Shown: positions 1 to 9,849, counted from the stretch's first letter. The stretch: 64,000 nucleotides of DNA from an uncultured bacterium (GCA_949297765.1 CASFTV010000009.1:61360-125359), one strand, 5' to 3'. Notes: generated from the letters alone by a model not told the origin. Program-made: numbers and translations.

Positions 1-1596
1 GCGTCCGCCGACCAGCTGATGCGTCATCAAATCCGAATAAACTATTCCGACCTGATTGTGGCGGAAGACCTCCTTTGCCTTCTTCGGATCTCGTACATTC
101 AAGAAGAAAATCCAACCTCCATGATCGGAGACAATCAGAATATCGGTCTTCTCCGGAGCCCAGATTCTCTGACAGTCCAATCCCCACGGCATAGCGATTT
201 GGGCTTCCGGCTCCAGGAGGCCATTCTCCCGTATCCGGTAAACACCGATTCCTTTTTCGTTTTCAGCGACATAAAGCGTTTTTCCACGGATCTTCAGATC
301 AAATGCAAATTTTTGCGAATACTGATGAAGCGGTTCAATGCTCCGCTCTCCAAGCCGGACAGAATGAATCCCATCCTCCGAGGCGGCAAGAAATGCAACG
401 TTTCCGCAAACGGCCGCCTCCCGGACCATTCCATCCGTCCGGTATACGGCGAATCCCTTCACTTCCGGGAACGGCGGCGGATGAGCCTTCCGTTTCGGAA
501 ATGATTCCGGTTTCCGCGGCGAGGCAATTCCGGGAAGTTCCGCAAGATACAATCCCGTCTTCTGACCGCAGAGATAAACCACTCCCTCGCCAATGGCAAG
601 ACTGCTCAGTGCATCCGGGAGAGAGGAATTTTCCAGGACATTCCCTTCTGCGTCATACCGTTTTTCCACAACGATCTCCTCCAGCTTCGCATGTCCAACG
701 CAGAAGGGCTTTTTCGGATCGGAAATATTCAGGATGAAAAAGCCGTTATGCGTATCCGCGCAAAATGCGTACTTCCCCGAGACCCGAACCGTCCAGTAAT
801 CGTTTCCGAGATTGTAGAAACGGGGAAACCGAAAGATGGACAGCCGTTCCGGCCGTGCTGAATTGCGAATATTCCAGATCTCAACTGCATGTCCGTTTCC
901 CGATCGGAGACTCCGTGGACCGGATTTCCGGTGATGACCGGTAGAGGCGAACAGAAGTTCTCCCTGGACATCCAAACCGTCGCCGAAGCCATCCAGCCGG
1001 ATACATCCAGCCAGCTTCAGAGAGGCAGGATTTGACGCATCCGCGATTCGAATCTGTCCGGCAGCCCAGTCTCCCGCGAACACCCGTGTTCCGGAGACTT
1101 TCACCGATTGAGCCTCTTCGGTTAGAAAATTGCCAAGAAAACGCGGTCGGCGCGGATTGGAAATATCCACGGTCTCCACGCCGTAGATCCGGTTCCCAAT
1201 ATAGGCATACTCCTCTGTCAGATCAATCCCAGTGGCAAGTTCAATGGACTGGTAACGGCTCAGGATCTCCGGTTTTTCCGGATTCCGGATATCCACCAGC
1301 ACCATTCCGCTCTGCCGCCCGGCAATTGCGGCGATTCCGTCCCGGACCGCCATCTGGCGACAACCTTTCGACACACGGAGTTTGCGGATCAGTTTCGGAG
1401 CGTTCGGCCGGGAAACATCGAAGGCAAAGAGAGTTCCTTTTGATCCCGCCACCCATAGCGTTTTCTGTTCCAGAGCGACCGCCATCGCGCCTTCCTCCAC
1501 GCAGGGAATCCGTTTCAGGGAAATTTTTTCTCCGTATGATTCTCCAGAAAGTGAAATTGCCTGCCAGAGGGAAAGGAGTAAGAGCATTTTTTTCAT
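1..1596 (-). CDS. Secreted LVIVD-repeat beta-propeller protein, partial (C-terminus beyond window)
   Basis: An open frame of 532 codons starts at ATG 1596 and runs off the left edge without a stop. It begins with a short signal peptide (MKKMLLLLSLWQ...). Blade-like repeats follow, each holding a hydrophobic strand and an I-(S/R)-(N/D)-P turn, for example 'VDIRNPEKPEI', 'VDISNPRRPRF', 'NISDPKKPF' and 'NVRDPKKAKE'. This spacing is typical of LVIVD-repeat propellers, which are exported and usually of unknown substrate. A GGAGAG site lies about 11 nt upstream. The gene is 19 nt behind the pseudopilin at 1616-2329 and is probably co-transcribed with it and the LacI gene. The enzymatic role, if any, is unknown; a binding or scaffold role is only a guess. 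Confidence 0.8.
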   Translation of the reverse strand, partial: MKKMLLLLSLWQAISLSGESYGEKISLKRIPCVEEGAMAVALEQKTLWVAGSKGTLFAFDVSRPNAPKLIRKLRVSKGCRQMAVRDGIAAIAGRQSGMVLVDIRNPEKPEILSRYQSIELATGIDLTEEYAYIGNRIYGVETVDISNPRRPRFLGNFLTEEAQSVKVSGTRVFAGDWAAGQIRIADASNPASLKLAGCIRLDGFGDGLDVQGELLFASTGHHRKSGPRSLRSGNGHAVEIWNIRNSARPERLSIFRFPRFYNLGNDYWTVRVSGKYAFCADTHNGFFILNISDPKKPFCVGHAKLEEIVVEKRYDAEGNVLENSSLPDALSSLAIGEGVVYLCGQKTGLYLAELPGIASPRKPESFPKRKAHPPPFPEVKGFAVYRTDGMVREAAVCGNVAFLAASEDGIHSVRLGERSIEPLHQYSQKFAFDLKIRGKTLYVAENEKGIGVYRIRENGLLEPEAQIAMPWGLDCQRIWAPEKTDILIVSDHGGWIFFLNVRDPKKAKEVFRHNQVGIVYSDLMTHQLVGGR

Positions 1597-1615
1597 AAAA
1601 CCGTTTTCTCTCCGC

Positions 1616-2329
1616 TTATTGAAGTACAAGGACTTGGTATCCGACCAGAATTGCCTGAAAGAGCATGGACTGGAAATACGCACTCTCCCGCCGTTCCGCA
1701 TGACCATCCGGGAATCCGCAGACTGCACTGTTCAGATGATGCAAACTGACCTTATAGTCCCCCTGGTCGGTTCCCGGACAGAACTGACGATTTCCGGCTT
1801 TTCTGCCCGTCCCGGCATCAATGGAACAGGTATCCGCCAGAAGAGGAAAGCGGGAAGGATTTCGGATCCGGGCAAGATTGTATCCGTAATGCGGATCTTT
1901 GTTGTAATAGACCTCATCTCCGAAAAGAGTTCGGATTTTTTCTTTTCCCAGCCAGGCCCACGTCCAGCCATTCTGGGCAGCCATGATTCCATAGGTCTCT
2001 GTGCGGAGAAGATCGCTCTTTTCAGAGTTGAGTGCCGGACAGTAAACAACTTTCGGAGACAGATACGATGTTCCGGTTGTCATCAGCCTTGCCCATGCTC
2101 CATAACCTGCACCGGTGTGGGTATTGTAATTCTCACAGCTGGTGAGCATCCCGCTGAAATCATCTCCATAGGCCTGAATTCCCATCATGCATTGCCTGAC
2201 GTTGTTCAGACAGAAGGTGGCATAGGCCAGTTCTTTTGCACGCCCGAGAAGCGGAAGAAGCAGACCAACAAGAATTGCAATAACAGCGATCACAATTAAA
2301 AGTTCTATAAGAGTAAAAAATTTTCTCAC
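1616..2329 (-). CDS. Pseudopilin-like protein P1 (prepilin-type N-terminal methylation domain)
   Basis: 237 aa. A four-residue leader (MRKF) is followed by [12 protein letters not shown] and a hydrophobic helix ending LLPLLGRAKE, the hallmark of type IV pilin/type II secretion pseudopilins with Glu at +5. Next comes the family motif C-L-N-N-V-R-Q (about residue 40), a mid-protein YCPA motif and the C-terminal HHLNSAVCGFPDGH motif. The residue before the predicted cleavage site is Phe, not Gly. The start codon is GTG, overlapping the LacI stop as GTGA, so translation is probably coupled to the regulator. Its partner gene is the LVIVD propeller downstream. Predicted to sit in the inner membrane with a periplasmic globular domain; its job is unknown. 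Confidence 0.9.
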   Translation of the reverse strand: MRKFFTLIELLIVIAVIAILVGLLLPLLGRAKELAYATFCLNNVRQCMMGIQAYGDDFSGMLTSCENYNTHTGAGYGAWARLMTTGTSYLSPKVVYCPALNSEKSDLLRTETYGIMAAQNGWTWAWLGKEKIRTLFGDEVYYNKDPHYGYNLARIRNPSRFPLLADTCSIDAGTGRKAGNRQFCPGTDQGDYKVSLHHLNSAVCGFPDGHAERRESAYFQSMLFQAILVGYQVLVLQ

Positions 2330-3351
2330 AATCCTTCCTCCTTTTCTGCTTTTTCCAGTGTATCGATCAATCCGTCTCGGATTCTCATAAACTCCTCCAT
2401 CCGGTAAAAATAATGCGGATGTGCGATTTCTTTCGAAACAGGTGCTCCATCTGCTTCAATGTTATCAATCAGAAGATTGACGGCATCCCGCACGAAGACA
2501 TAAAAATTTTCATAGATCACACCTGTCACGGCGGAATCATCAATTAGATCCATGGGGAAATTGTAACCGGTCACGATTTCAGGGGAATAAGAGCATTTCT
2601 GTTTCCGCAGCCATTCCAGAAACATCCGCACCACTCTGCAGTCGCTGATGAAGATTCCATCCGGACGCGCCGTCAGCAGTTCATGGAAAAGAGTCTCCTT
2701 GTTTCTCGCATCGATCAGGAACGGCACCATCTCCAGAGCATGCCTGGCGCAGATTTCCTGAAAAATCCCCATCATGCTTCTGTTGTCGAACGGATAGATG
2801 CAGCAGGCGATTTTCCGGGCTCCGCGTCCGGCGAATAACGCAATCATCCCTTCAAACGCCTCATTCCAGACTGTGTTGGCCGAAAGGAATCCATCCGCCT
2901 TCTGACGGTTCAGCAGAATCGGAATCCGACTTTCCAGAATCCGTCTGCTGAACTCCGGCTCCGGACGAAGGTAGGGCGCATAGAAAATCCCATCCACCTG
3001 ACGTTCTATCAGATTTTCCATGCACTTCCGCTCTTTCTCCGGATTCCAGCTTGTCAGAGAAAACAGCAATTGATACCCCCGGTCTTCTGCATACTTCAGA
3101 CACGCCTCAGCCAGATGGGAGAAATACGCGTCCGTAATCCCGCCAAGAACGATTCCCAGCATTCGGGAACGGCCTTTCCGAAGCGCACACGCCGCAAGTG
3201 ACGGACGGTATCCAAGTTCCCGGACCGCGACGTCAATCCATTTCTTCTTCTCATCACTCAGCCGAACTCGTGGATCCTTGTTCAAATACATGGACACAAC
3301 CGACTTGGAAACTCCGGTCTTCTCCACGATATCCTTCAATGTTACACGCAT
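2326..3351 (-). CDS. LacI-family transcriptional regulator
   Basis: 341 aa. Residues 3-50 form a typical LacI headpiece (VTLKDIVEKTGVSKSVVSMYLN), with the hinge-type region ending RKGRSRMLGIV. The rest is a periplasmic-binding-protein-like effector domain. Start at ATG 3351, preceded by AAGGAG 8 nt upstream. It is the first gene of an operon with pseudopilin P1 and the LVIVD protein and probably represses that operon in the absence of a sugar effector. A perfect 16-bp palindrome at 3375-3390 lies at the predicted transcription start and is the likely operator, so autoregulation is expected. The effector cannot be read from sequence. Confidence 0.9.
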   Translation of the reverse strand: MRVTLKDIVEKTGVSKSVVSMYLNKDPRVRLSDEKKKWIDVAVRELGYRPSLAACALRKGRSRMLGIVLGGITDAYFSHLAEACLKYAEDRGYQLLFSLTSWNPEKERKCMENLIERQVDGIFYAPYLRPEPEFSRRILESRIPILLNRQKADGFLSANTVWNEAFEGMIALFAGRGARKIACCIYPFDNRSMMGIFQEICARHALEMVPFLIDARNKETLFHELLTARPDGIFISDCRVVRMFLEWLRKQKCSYSPEIVTGYNFPMDLIDDSAVTGVIYENFYVFVRDAVNLLIDNIEADGAPVSKEIAHPHYFYRMEEFMRIRDGLIDTLEKAEKEEGL

Positions 3352-3374
3352 CGGACTTCTCCTTGAAAACGTTT

Positions 3375-3390
3375 GAAGAATCGATTCTTC
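3375..3390. promoter_or_regulatory. Candidate LacI operator (perfect 16-bp palindrome)
   Basis: GAAGAATC|GATTCTTC is a perfect dyad with a central CG-containing axis, as in LacI-family operators. It starts at the predicted +1 and lies just upstream of the ribosome binding site of the LacI gene at 2326-3351. Binding there would block transcription of the LacI-pseudopilin-LVIVD operon. Confidence 0.65.
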
Positions 3391-3396
3391 ATTTTT

Positions 3397-3425
3397 ATTA
3401 TACTACAGGATCAGGAAAAAGTCAA
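3397..3425 (-). promoter_or_regulatory. Sigma-70 promoter of LacI-pseudopilin-LVIVD operon
   Basis: On the minus strand TTGACT (3425-3420), a 17-nt spacer and TATAAT (3402-3397). The predicted start of transcription falls at the edge of the 3375-3390 palindrome. Confidence 0.75.
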
Positions 3426-3565
3426 CCCCTGAAAAAAGAAATCGTTGGGAAAACAGGAATTCAGGAAAAACGATTCCTTTCTCTTTTCGGAAGGTGAAAG
3501 AGAAAAGAGAACATCCCGAAGATGAAATTGGCATTTTCGTGTCAGAAATCATTCCGATCCCCCTC

Positions 3566-3594
3566 TTGTTTTTTTTCCGGATTCAAGGTATAAT
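3566..3594 (+). promoter_or_regulatory. Promoter of the LacI-like/pseudopilin/hydrolase A operon
   Basis: TTGTTT (3566-3571), 17-nt spacer, TATAAT (3589-3594), 34 nt ahead of the regulator start codon. The -10 is consensus but the -35 departs from TTGACA at two positions. The rest of the 3352-3627 intergenic stretch holds the divergent LacI promoter and no further obvious element. Confidence 0.65.
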
Positions 3595-3627
3595 TAAAAG
3601 AAAGGAAAAACGGGCAGAGAAAGAAAA

Positions 3628-4593
3628 ATGAAACGAATCTCCCTGAAAAATCTTTCTGAACAGAGCGGGTATTCCCGAAGCACGCTGTTCCGGGTTCTGC
3701 GCAATGCGCCGGGAGTCCGTGCTTCAACCCGGGAAAGTGTGATCCGGCTGCTCAACCTTCACGGATATGTCGTGGAACATCACAGCGGCCCTGAAAAAAT
3801 CGTGATTGACACCCCGATCCCCAATCTCTATCCGGAACACCTTGCATCTCTGATCGGAGAACGGCTGGAACTGGAACAATATCATGTGGTGCAGACCCGG
3901 TCATGGAAACGGAAAGCACTCTTTCTTCGCGAAATTGCCGATGCCGACGCGGTCATTTTCACCTCTTCCGCGGACAGGGAACTGCTGCGTCTTACCCGGG
4001 AAAGCAATCCGGAAATCTACCGGATCTCCCTGTTCAGCAGACATTCGGAGGAAAGCGAGCTGACGATCAGCGTGGATAACTTCGGCGGAGCGTTTCTCGC
4101 AGCGAATTATCTGGCTCTGCATTTCGGGAAAATCGCCATCTTCTGCAATCCGAATCAGGAGGATTCCGCAGAACGGGGATTCATCGTCAACAGCTGCATC
4201 CAGGCAAAATTTCCGCAGGTCCGCTGCGAACTGATCTGTTACACCACTCTTCCGGAAGTCCGCAGATTCCATCAGGAGCGCGGATCGGAATTCGATGCGT
4301 ATTTCTATCAGAACGGCGATCCGTGGGTGACTCTGGCTCCCGAGCTGAAAAAAGAGAAACGGAAGATCTTCACGCTTCTCTTCAACAATCCGGAGTATGT
4401 TCTGGATTTGCGGGATCTGCACCAGAAACCGGAGCTGGACGCCTACATCAATTTTGAAACATCTCAATTCGGGGAGCTGATCGCATTTTATCTGCGGAAC
4501 CGCCCTCTGCTCTACAAACAGCCGCGTCTGGTTTCTCTGCTTCCGACGCAATTCATCATCAACCGTCAACACCGAAAGGAAAAAACCGTATGA
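3628..4593 (+). CDS. LacI-type regulator, divergent headpiece
   Basis: 321 aa. The N-terminus ([22 protein letters not shown], residues 4-25) is a LacI-like helix-turn-helix. It is followed by a short linker and a reduced periplasmic-binding-type domain ('[19 protein letters not shown]', 'KIAIFCN'). The protein is a little shorter than typical LacI proteins, and the linker lacks the usual hinge-helix consensus. It is the first gene of a plus-strand operon and overlaps pseudopilin P2 by ATGA. By position it likely controls hydrolase A, the GH99-like enzyme and perhaps the GH35 gene. It may repress or activate; sequence alone does not decide. Confidence 0.8.
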   Translation: MKRISLKNLSEQSGYSRSTLFRVLRNAPGVRASTRESVIRLLNLHGYVVEHHSGPEKIVIDTPIPNLYPEHLASLIGERLELEQYHVVQTRSWKRKALFLREIADADAVIFTSSADRELLRLTRESNPEIYRISLFSRHSEESELTISVDNFGGAFLAANYLALHFGKIAIFCNPNQEDSAERGFIVNSCIQAKFPQVRCELICYTTLPEVRRFHQERGSEFDAYFYQNGDPWVTLAPELKKEKRKIFTLLFNNPEYVLDLRDLHQKPELDAYINFETSQFGELIAFYLRNRPLLYKQPRLVSLLPTQFIINRQHRKEKTV

Positions 4594-5297
4594 AACAACA
4601 TCATTCCGGACGACAATTCACTTTGATTGAGCTTCTTATTGTCATCTGTATCATTGCGATTCTTGCGGCACTTCTTCTGCCGGCACTGAACAGTGCGCGG
4701 AAAAAGGCGCAGAGCATCAACTGTCTCTCCAACCAGAAGCAGCTCGGAATCGCGACGGCGCAGTATGTGCAGGACAACAACGACTGTCTACCGATTCCGC
4801 ATTCCGTCGACGGAATCAGCGGATCGGTCTCCTGGGCCACACTTCTGTATATCAGTACCACGGGAGAAAAACTGGAACGTGCACATCAGTATCTGGAGAT
4901 GCTTCCGGACAATCTGTTCCGCCCGGCCAATCCGATGTTCGCCTGTCCGGCGGTCACGGAACCGTTCGCCTTCACGAGCGTCGGGAACCAGCACTTCGGG
5001 ATCAACTACTTTATGATCGACAGTCATCCCTACTATCAAAACAACCGGTATCTTACGCGCCTGAAACGGCCGAGCGAGCGACTGCTCTATGCGGATATGG
5101 TATCAACCGTTCGTTATGCGGACACTCTGGTCCCGGCAACCGCATATTCAGGCGGACTTCCCGCCTATCGTCATCCGGGCCTGACCGCGAATTTCACCTT
5201 TGCCGATCTCCATACGGTCAACCACCGGGAATTCTATCTCCGCGGAGGCAGCAGCTGGAACACCTGGCTCTGGGGAGCGGGCGACAATCCGCAATAA
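4590..5297 (+). CDS. Pseudopilin-like protein P2
   Basis: 235 aa. Leader MKQHHSGRQ, then [16 protein letters not shown] and a helix ending [13 protein letters not shown]. The conserved C-L-S-N-Q-K-Q motif, an FACPA motif and a C-terminal [16 protein letters not shown] motif are present. The residue at -1 is Gln, where a classical prepilin has Gly. The start overlaps the regulator stop (ATGA). Hydrolase A follows after 43 nt. The pairing of one pseudopilin with one secreted hydrolase is repeated through the window. Expected location is the inner membrane/periplasm; exact role unknown. Confidence 0.9.
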   Translation: MKQHHSGRQFTLIELLIVICIIAILAALLLPALNSARKKAQSINCLSNQKQLGIATAQYVQDNNDCLPIPHSVDGISGSVSWATLLYISTTGEKLERAHQYLEMLPDNLFRPANPMFACPAVTEPFAFTSVGNQHFGINYFMIDSHPYYQNNRYLTRLKRPSERLLYADMVSTVRYADTLVPATAYSGGLPAYRHPGLTANFTFADLHTVNHREFYLRGGSSWNTWLWGAGDNPQ

Positions 5298-5340
5298 ACC
5301 TCAAATCAGCACAAAGGCCATTCAGATACGGAGAGATCAT

Positions 5341-8300
5341 ATGAAGAACGTTTTTCTTATTTCCGGACTGCTGCTCGCCGGAACACTGCTGTCCGCCGCT
5401 CCGCTTGCGCAAAAGGATTTTTCCAGCGAAACCGGGTTCGCATGGAAAGACGGAGTTCTGCGCGCTTCCGTTCCGCAAATGCCGGAAGATGTCCGCTTCT
5501 TCAAGAAAGGGATCCGCACCGATTTTCCCGCGGATCCGTATGCGGGAAAACTCGTGGAGTTCTCCGCGGAGGGACGATGGATCAATCAGCCCGCATCCGG
5601 CAACAAACGAGGGTACATTCAATTTGCCATCTTCAAGAAGGATGGGAAAATACTCTGGGACGGAATCTATCTTACGCCGGATCAGAAAAACTGGACCTCG
5701 TTCAAGAAGATACTCCGTCTTCCGGACGATCTGAAAACTCTCCGTCTGTTTCTCGGCTTTGAGAATGCGTGCGGGCACTTTGAGCTCCGGAATCTGAATC
5801 TGACCATTCTCGGGACTCCGCTGAACTTCTCCGCATACGGGAACCGCACGCTCCGCGACCGTGTTGCCGGAGACGGACGCGGCGGATGGACCGATCAGGG
5901 GCCGGACTCCGACGGGCGGGTCTTTGAACCCTTCTTCCGACTCAATCGGATCGGAGAGGTTCCGTTCAGCATTCCCGTCCGGGATCAGAACGCGAAAACG
6001 GTTCTGGTCATGCGCTCCCGGCGGAATCCGGACGGGATTCTGGAACAGGAGATTCCCGTTGTGCCGACCCGGGCGAACCACCTCTATGTCCTGCAGACCC
6101 TCTCCTACGCGGGAGAAGACGGAACTCCGGCGGGACGGATTCTGGTCCGGACGGAAAGCGGAGCGGAAACGGAACTTCCGGTCGTCACCGGACGCGATCT
6201 TGGTGACTGGTGGAACGGAAAAGTAGTCTCGGACGGCAGCGATTTCATCCGTGTCAACGGCACCCGCGCGTCTCATGTGCTCTATCTGACCCGCTACGAT
6301 TTGCCCCAGTCGAACCAGAAAATCACCTCCGTGCGCTTCATTTCCGACAACGAGGACTGCATCTGGATTCTCTGCGGAGCCACGCTGACCGAACAGAAAT
6401 ATCCTCTCCCCTCCCATCCGGAGAAAAAACCGCTGACCATCCGCGCAGACGCCGAATGGCAGCCGGCCATCCGGACCGCGACCTATCCTTTCCGGAAAAA
6501 GGGAAGCATTCTCGACGTGACACCCTATACACAATATGAACCGATCACGGAGGAAAACCGGGTATTTCTCCGAGGCCGCCATTTCTACCGGAAAAATGAT
6601 CCGTCCAGACCGGTCCTATTCTTCTGTGCAACGGCACGGATTCATCTTGGTTTCCCCAAAAGCCTGGAGACGCGCGAAAAAATCCGGGACTATGTCGAAG
6701 AGATGAAACTCCGCGGATACAATATGATTCAGATTTACAGTTCCGCGGTCATGAAGGATTTTTTCAAGACCGGAAAATTCAGCGAAACAGCGCTCGAACT
6801 CTATGACTTTCTCTTCGATCTCTGCCGGAAAAACGGCATTTATGTGGATTTCATCCTGATGCCGCGGGACAGCGGATTCTTCCCCTATCAGGAAAAATGG
6901 GGCAATCCTCCGTGGCCGTTCGGGGAGGATGAGGTCAACGTCTCCTTCGGGATCTATTTCTCGGACGAACACCGGAAAAACTGGGAAGACGGCGTAACCA
7001 CCCTTCTGAATCGCCGCAACCGTTTCAACGGCACGCTCTGGAAAGAGGAACCCGCCATCCTCCTGTACGGGGCGGACAACGAACAGGAATATGCGTTCAA
7101 TTTCAAGAATATCCGTCCGAAGGATCAGCTTCTCGCCGTCGGGCCCTACCGCGCATTTCTGAAGGACCGCTACAAAACCATCGGAGCGTACAACCGGAAA
7201 TGGAATACGAAATTCCGCTCGTTCGAGGATATCCCCTGTTTTAATGTCAAAGAGAAAAACTCCGATGTCAACGATTTCCTGTATGAAAAAAGCGTGGCTC
7301 TGCTCCGTTGGGAAAAGAGCGTTCTGAAGAAAATCGGTGCGAAAGGATACCTCGGCGAAACGATGAATTTTGTGAAAACGCTGACCTATCATTTCATCCG
7401 CCGGGAATTCGATTTCATCAGCATGCACATCTATCACGACCACCCGCTCGGAAACACCTCCGGACGCGGCGGGTACAACCGGCAGACCAGCGCAATCCGG
7501 CAGGGGAACCAGTTTTTCCGGACTCTTGCGGGAAGCCGTCATTACAACAAACCGCTGATCTGCTCGGAATACGATCAGCCGTTCTGGAACCGCTACCGCT
7601 ACGAACGTTCCTTTGTAATTGGAGCATACGCGGCGTTTAACGACATCGACGGGCTGACCGTCTGGGGAGAACCCTGCCGAAAACTGGATCTGACCAACAC
7701 GCGCCGGGAATCGTGGCTGACTTCGGCGATGAAGGCGTTTGCGCAAGCGGCGGATCCCCTTGCCGACGCTTCACAAATCCTGAGTTATTTCATGTTCATG
7801 CGAGGCGATGTCCGGCCGGCGGAGAAATTCGTGAGAATCGTTGCAGACAAACCCTCGGTCTTCCGGACCAATCCGCTGGCCGCGCCGGCGCCCGAACAGA
7901 CCGCGCTCTCGCTTCTCCTCGGCGATGCGCAGGAGAGCGTGGACGATCCCGCGCAAATCGCGCCAGCCGGGAAGAATGAACTGCTGATCCCCTCTCTCGG
8001 AGGCGGAAAAATGCGGATCGAAGGGTATTTCACGGAGGCCGTCGGAGCCACACGGAACATCTCCGGAACCATCAATACGCTCAAGGGGAAAGGATTTCTT
8101 CCGGAGAACAACCGGTCCAATGGAGAAAATATCTTTGAGAATGCGACTGGAGAATTGTATCTGGATACGGAACGGCTCTTTATGACGGTCAACACCCCCC
8201 GTCTCCAGGGGATGTGTGCTCCGGCGGGAGAACGGGCGGAGCTGGCGGACGTTCAGATTCTTTCGCACAACCGGGACGGCAATCTCACGGTTGCGGCGGT

Positions 8301-8637
8301 CGACGGTTTGAAACCGATCCGGGAGGCAAAACGTCTTCTCCTCGTGCGGCTGACCAATGCGCTGAACTCCGGAATGGTGTTCACCGACGATTCCATGACA
8401 CAGCTGGAGAATCTGGGCACCATTCCGGCACTGCTTCAGAATTCCTCGTTCAAAATCCGGGTCCGCAGCCGTTATGCGAAAGATTTGAAGCTCTATCCGC
8501 TGTCGCTTGAGGGGATTCGTACAGGGAAGGTGCTTTCCCCTGTCGCATCCGACAGCGACTCGGCGACCTTCGCCGTCGATACGGCAAAAGACGGCAACAC
8601 GGTCTATTTTGAAATCGCCGCGGAAAATGAAAAATAG
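5341..8637 (+). CDS. Secreted clan GH-A-like glycoside hydrolase (paralogue A of the WTDQG family)
   Basis: 1098 aa from ATG 5341, chosen because it follows GGAGAG and begins with a signal peptide (MKNVFLISGLLLAGTLLSA). An N-terminal beta-sandwich region carries the signature GDGRGGWTDQGPDSDGR around residue 180. A TIM-barrel-like domain (about residues 440-790) contains the Asn-Glu acid/base candidate (ADNEQEY, Glu 581) and a nucleophile candidate (ICSEYDQ, Glu 743). A C-terminal beta region follows. The layout recalls GH5/GH42-type retaining enzymes but no family is certain. Four relatives lie in this window (31079, 34275, 40085, 48094). It should act outside the inner membrane on an unidentified glycan. 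Confidence 0.75.
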   Translation: MKNVFLISGLLLAGTLLSAAPLAQKDFSSETGFAWKDGVLRASVPQMPEDVRFFKKGIRTDFPADPYAGKLVEFSAEGRWINQPASGNKRGYIQFAIFKKDGKILWDGIYLTPDQKNWTSFKKILRLPDDLKTLRLFLGFENACGHFELRNLNLTILGTPLNFSAYGNRTLRDRVAGDGRGGWTDQGPDSDGRVFEPFFRLNRIGEVPFSIPVRDQNAKTVLVMRSRRNPDGILEQEIPVVPTRANHLYVLQTLSYAGEDGTPAGRILVRTESGAETELPVVTGRDLGDWWNGKVVSDGSDFIRVNGTRASHVLYLTRYDLPQSNQKITSVRFISDNEDCIWILCGATLTEQKYPLPSHPEKKPLTIRADAEWQPAIRTATYPFRKKGSILDVTPYTQYEPITEENRVFLRGRHFYRKNDPSRPVLFFCATARIHLGFPKSLETREKIRDYVEEMKLRGYNMIQIYSSAVMKDFFKTGKFSETALELYDFLFDLCRKNGIYVDFILMPRDSGFFPYQEKWGNPPWPFGEDEVNVSFGIYFSDEHRKNWEDGVTTLLNRRNRFNGTLWKEEPAILLYGADNEQEYAFNFKNIRPKDQLLAVGPYRAFLKDRYKTIGAYNRKWNTKFRSFEDIPCFNVKEKNSDVNDFLYEKSVALLRWEKSVLKKIGAKGYLGETMNFVKTLTYHFIRREFDFISMHIYHDHPLGNTSGRGGYNRQTSAIRQGNQFFRTLAGSRHYNKPLICSEYDQPFWNRYRYERSFVIGAYAAFNDIDGLTVWGEPCRKLDLTNTRRESWLTSAMKAFAQAADPLADASQILSYFMFMRGDVRPAEKFVRIVADKPSVFRTNPLAAPAPEQTALSLLLGDAQESVDDPAQIAPAGKNELLIPSLGGGKMRIEGYFTEAVGATRNISGTINTLKGKGFLPENNRSNGENIFENATGELYLDTERLFMTVNTPRLQGMCAPAGERAELADVQILSHNRDGNLTVAAVDGLKPIREAKRLLLVRLTNALNSGMVFTDDSMTQLENLGTIPALLQNSSFKIRVRSRYAKDLKLYPLSLEGIRTGKVLSPVASDSDSATFAVDTAKDGNTVYFEIAAENEK

Positions 8638-8688
8638 AAGAAAATAAACGTAAACCCGGCATAATTCTTACCGGAAAGAGAGGATTTC

Positions 8689-9849
8689 ATGAAACAGCGT
8701 CCCATTGTTGCAGCGTATTATTTCCCGAACTGGCATTGTGATCCGCGAATCGAAGCGCTTCACGGAAAAGGATGGACCGAATGGCGTGTTGTGCAGTATG
8801 CCACCCCCCGTTTTCCCGGACATCAGCAGCCGAAAGTTCCGCTCTGGGGGTATCAGGATGAATCGGATCCCGATGTGATGGCGCAGAAGATTTCCGCCGC
8901 GAAGGCGTACGGGGTTGATGCGTTCATCTGGGACTGGTATTATTTTTCTGACGGACCGTATCGTCAGCGCGCTCTGGAGGAAGGATTTCTCAAGGCTCCA
9001 AATTGCGATGATGTCAAATTCGCCATCATGTGGGCGAATCACGACCCCATCTACGCACATCCCGGAAGCTACTGGAAACCCGCGGAAGTCAACTGGAGCG
9101 GCGCGGTGGATCCGGAGACCTTCCAGGCATGCACCAGCTACTGTATTCAAAAATTTCTCTGCAAACCGAACTATCTGCGTCTCCCCGACGGATCGCTCTA
9201 CTTCATGCTCTACCGCCTTGGCGCACTTGTGGAAGAGGTCGGCGGACTTGAAACTGCCGCTGCGCTCATCCGCGAATTCCGGGCAAACGTGGAACGCGCC
9301 GGACTCGGACGGCTTCATCTCGCAACCACCGTGGACTCCCTCTCCGGATTATGGAAAGCGCTGGAATCCCCGGAACAGGATTTTTCCGCCATCAACCACA
9401 CACTGAAAACCCTCGGCATCGACAGCACCACCCGCTACGGATGGGGATACCGCAAAGGCTTCCCCTCCATGGATTACTCCGCCTGGGCACGGAGAAACCG
9501 CAGAATCCCGGAAATTCTGAATCGGCGCCTGAACTGTCCGTTTCATCCAAATGTCCTGACCGGCTGGGACTCCTCCCCTCGGACCGTTCAATCCGATATG
9601 TTTGAAAACCGCCCCTATCCTTTCGGATGCGTGGCAGTCAACAATACACCGGAACGTTTCCAGGAGGAGCTGCTGTTTGCAAAGAAGTTACTCGAAGCGG
9701 AACTCGCAAAAGGGGTGATTGTTCATATTTCCTGCTGGAATGAATGGACCGAAGGCGCTTATCTTGAACCCGATACCTCATACGGTTACGGTTATCTCCA
9801 GGCCGTCCGGAATGTGTTCGGAACAGCGGAGGAAAAGTATAAAGAGTGA
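8689..9849 (+). CDS. GH99/WbsX-like protein (Glyco_tran_WbsX family)
   Basis: 386 aa, no signal peptide. The start YYFPNWHCDPR, the early GKGWTEW motif and the late WNEWTEGAYLEPD motif (about residues 350-362) are characteristic of the WbsX family, a GH99-related TIM barrel found in polysaccharide loci. Start ATG 8689 follows GAGAGG by 7 nt. It sits 51 nt behind hydrolase A in the same operon. GH99 members are endo-acting mannan enzymes, but WbsX proteins are of uncertain activity, so processing of an imported oligosaccharide in the cytoplasm is only an inference. Confidence 0.85.
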   Translation: MKQRPIVAAYYFPNWHCDPRIEALHGKGWTEWRVVQYATPRFPGHQQPKVPLWGYQDESDPDVMAQKISAAKAYGVDAFIWDWYYFSDGPYRQRALEEGFLKAPNCDDVKFAIMWANHDPIYAHPGSYWKPAEVNWSGAVDPETFQACTSYCIQKFLCKPNYLRLPDGSLYFMLYRLGALVEEVGGLETAAALIREFRANVERAGLGRLHLATTVDSLSGLWKALESPEQDFSAINHTLKTLGIDSTTRYGWGYRKGFPSMDYSAWARRNRRIPEILNRRLNCPFHPNVLTGWDSSPRTVQSDMFENRPYPFGCVAVNNTPERFQEELLFAKKLLEAELAKGVIVHISCWNEWTEGAYLEPDTSYGYGYLQAVRNVFGTAEEKYKE

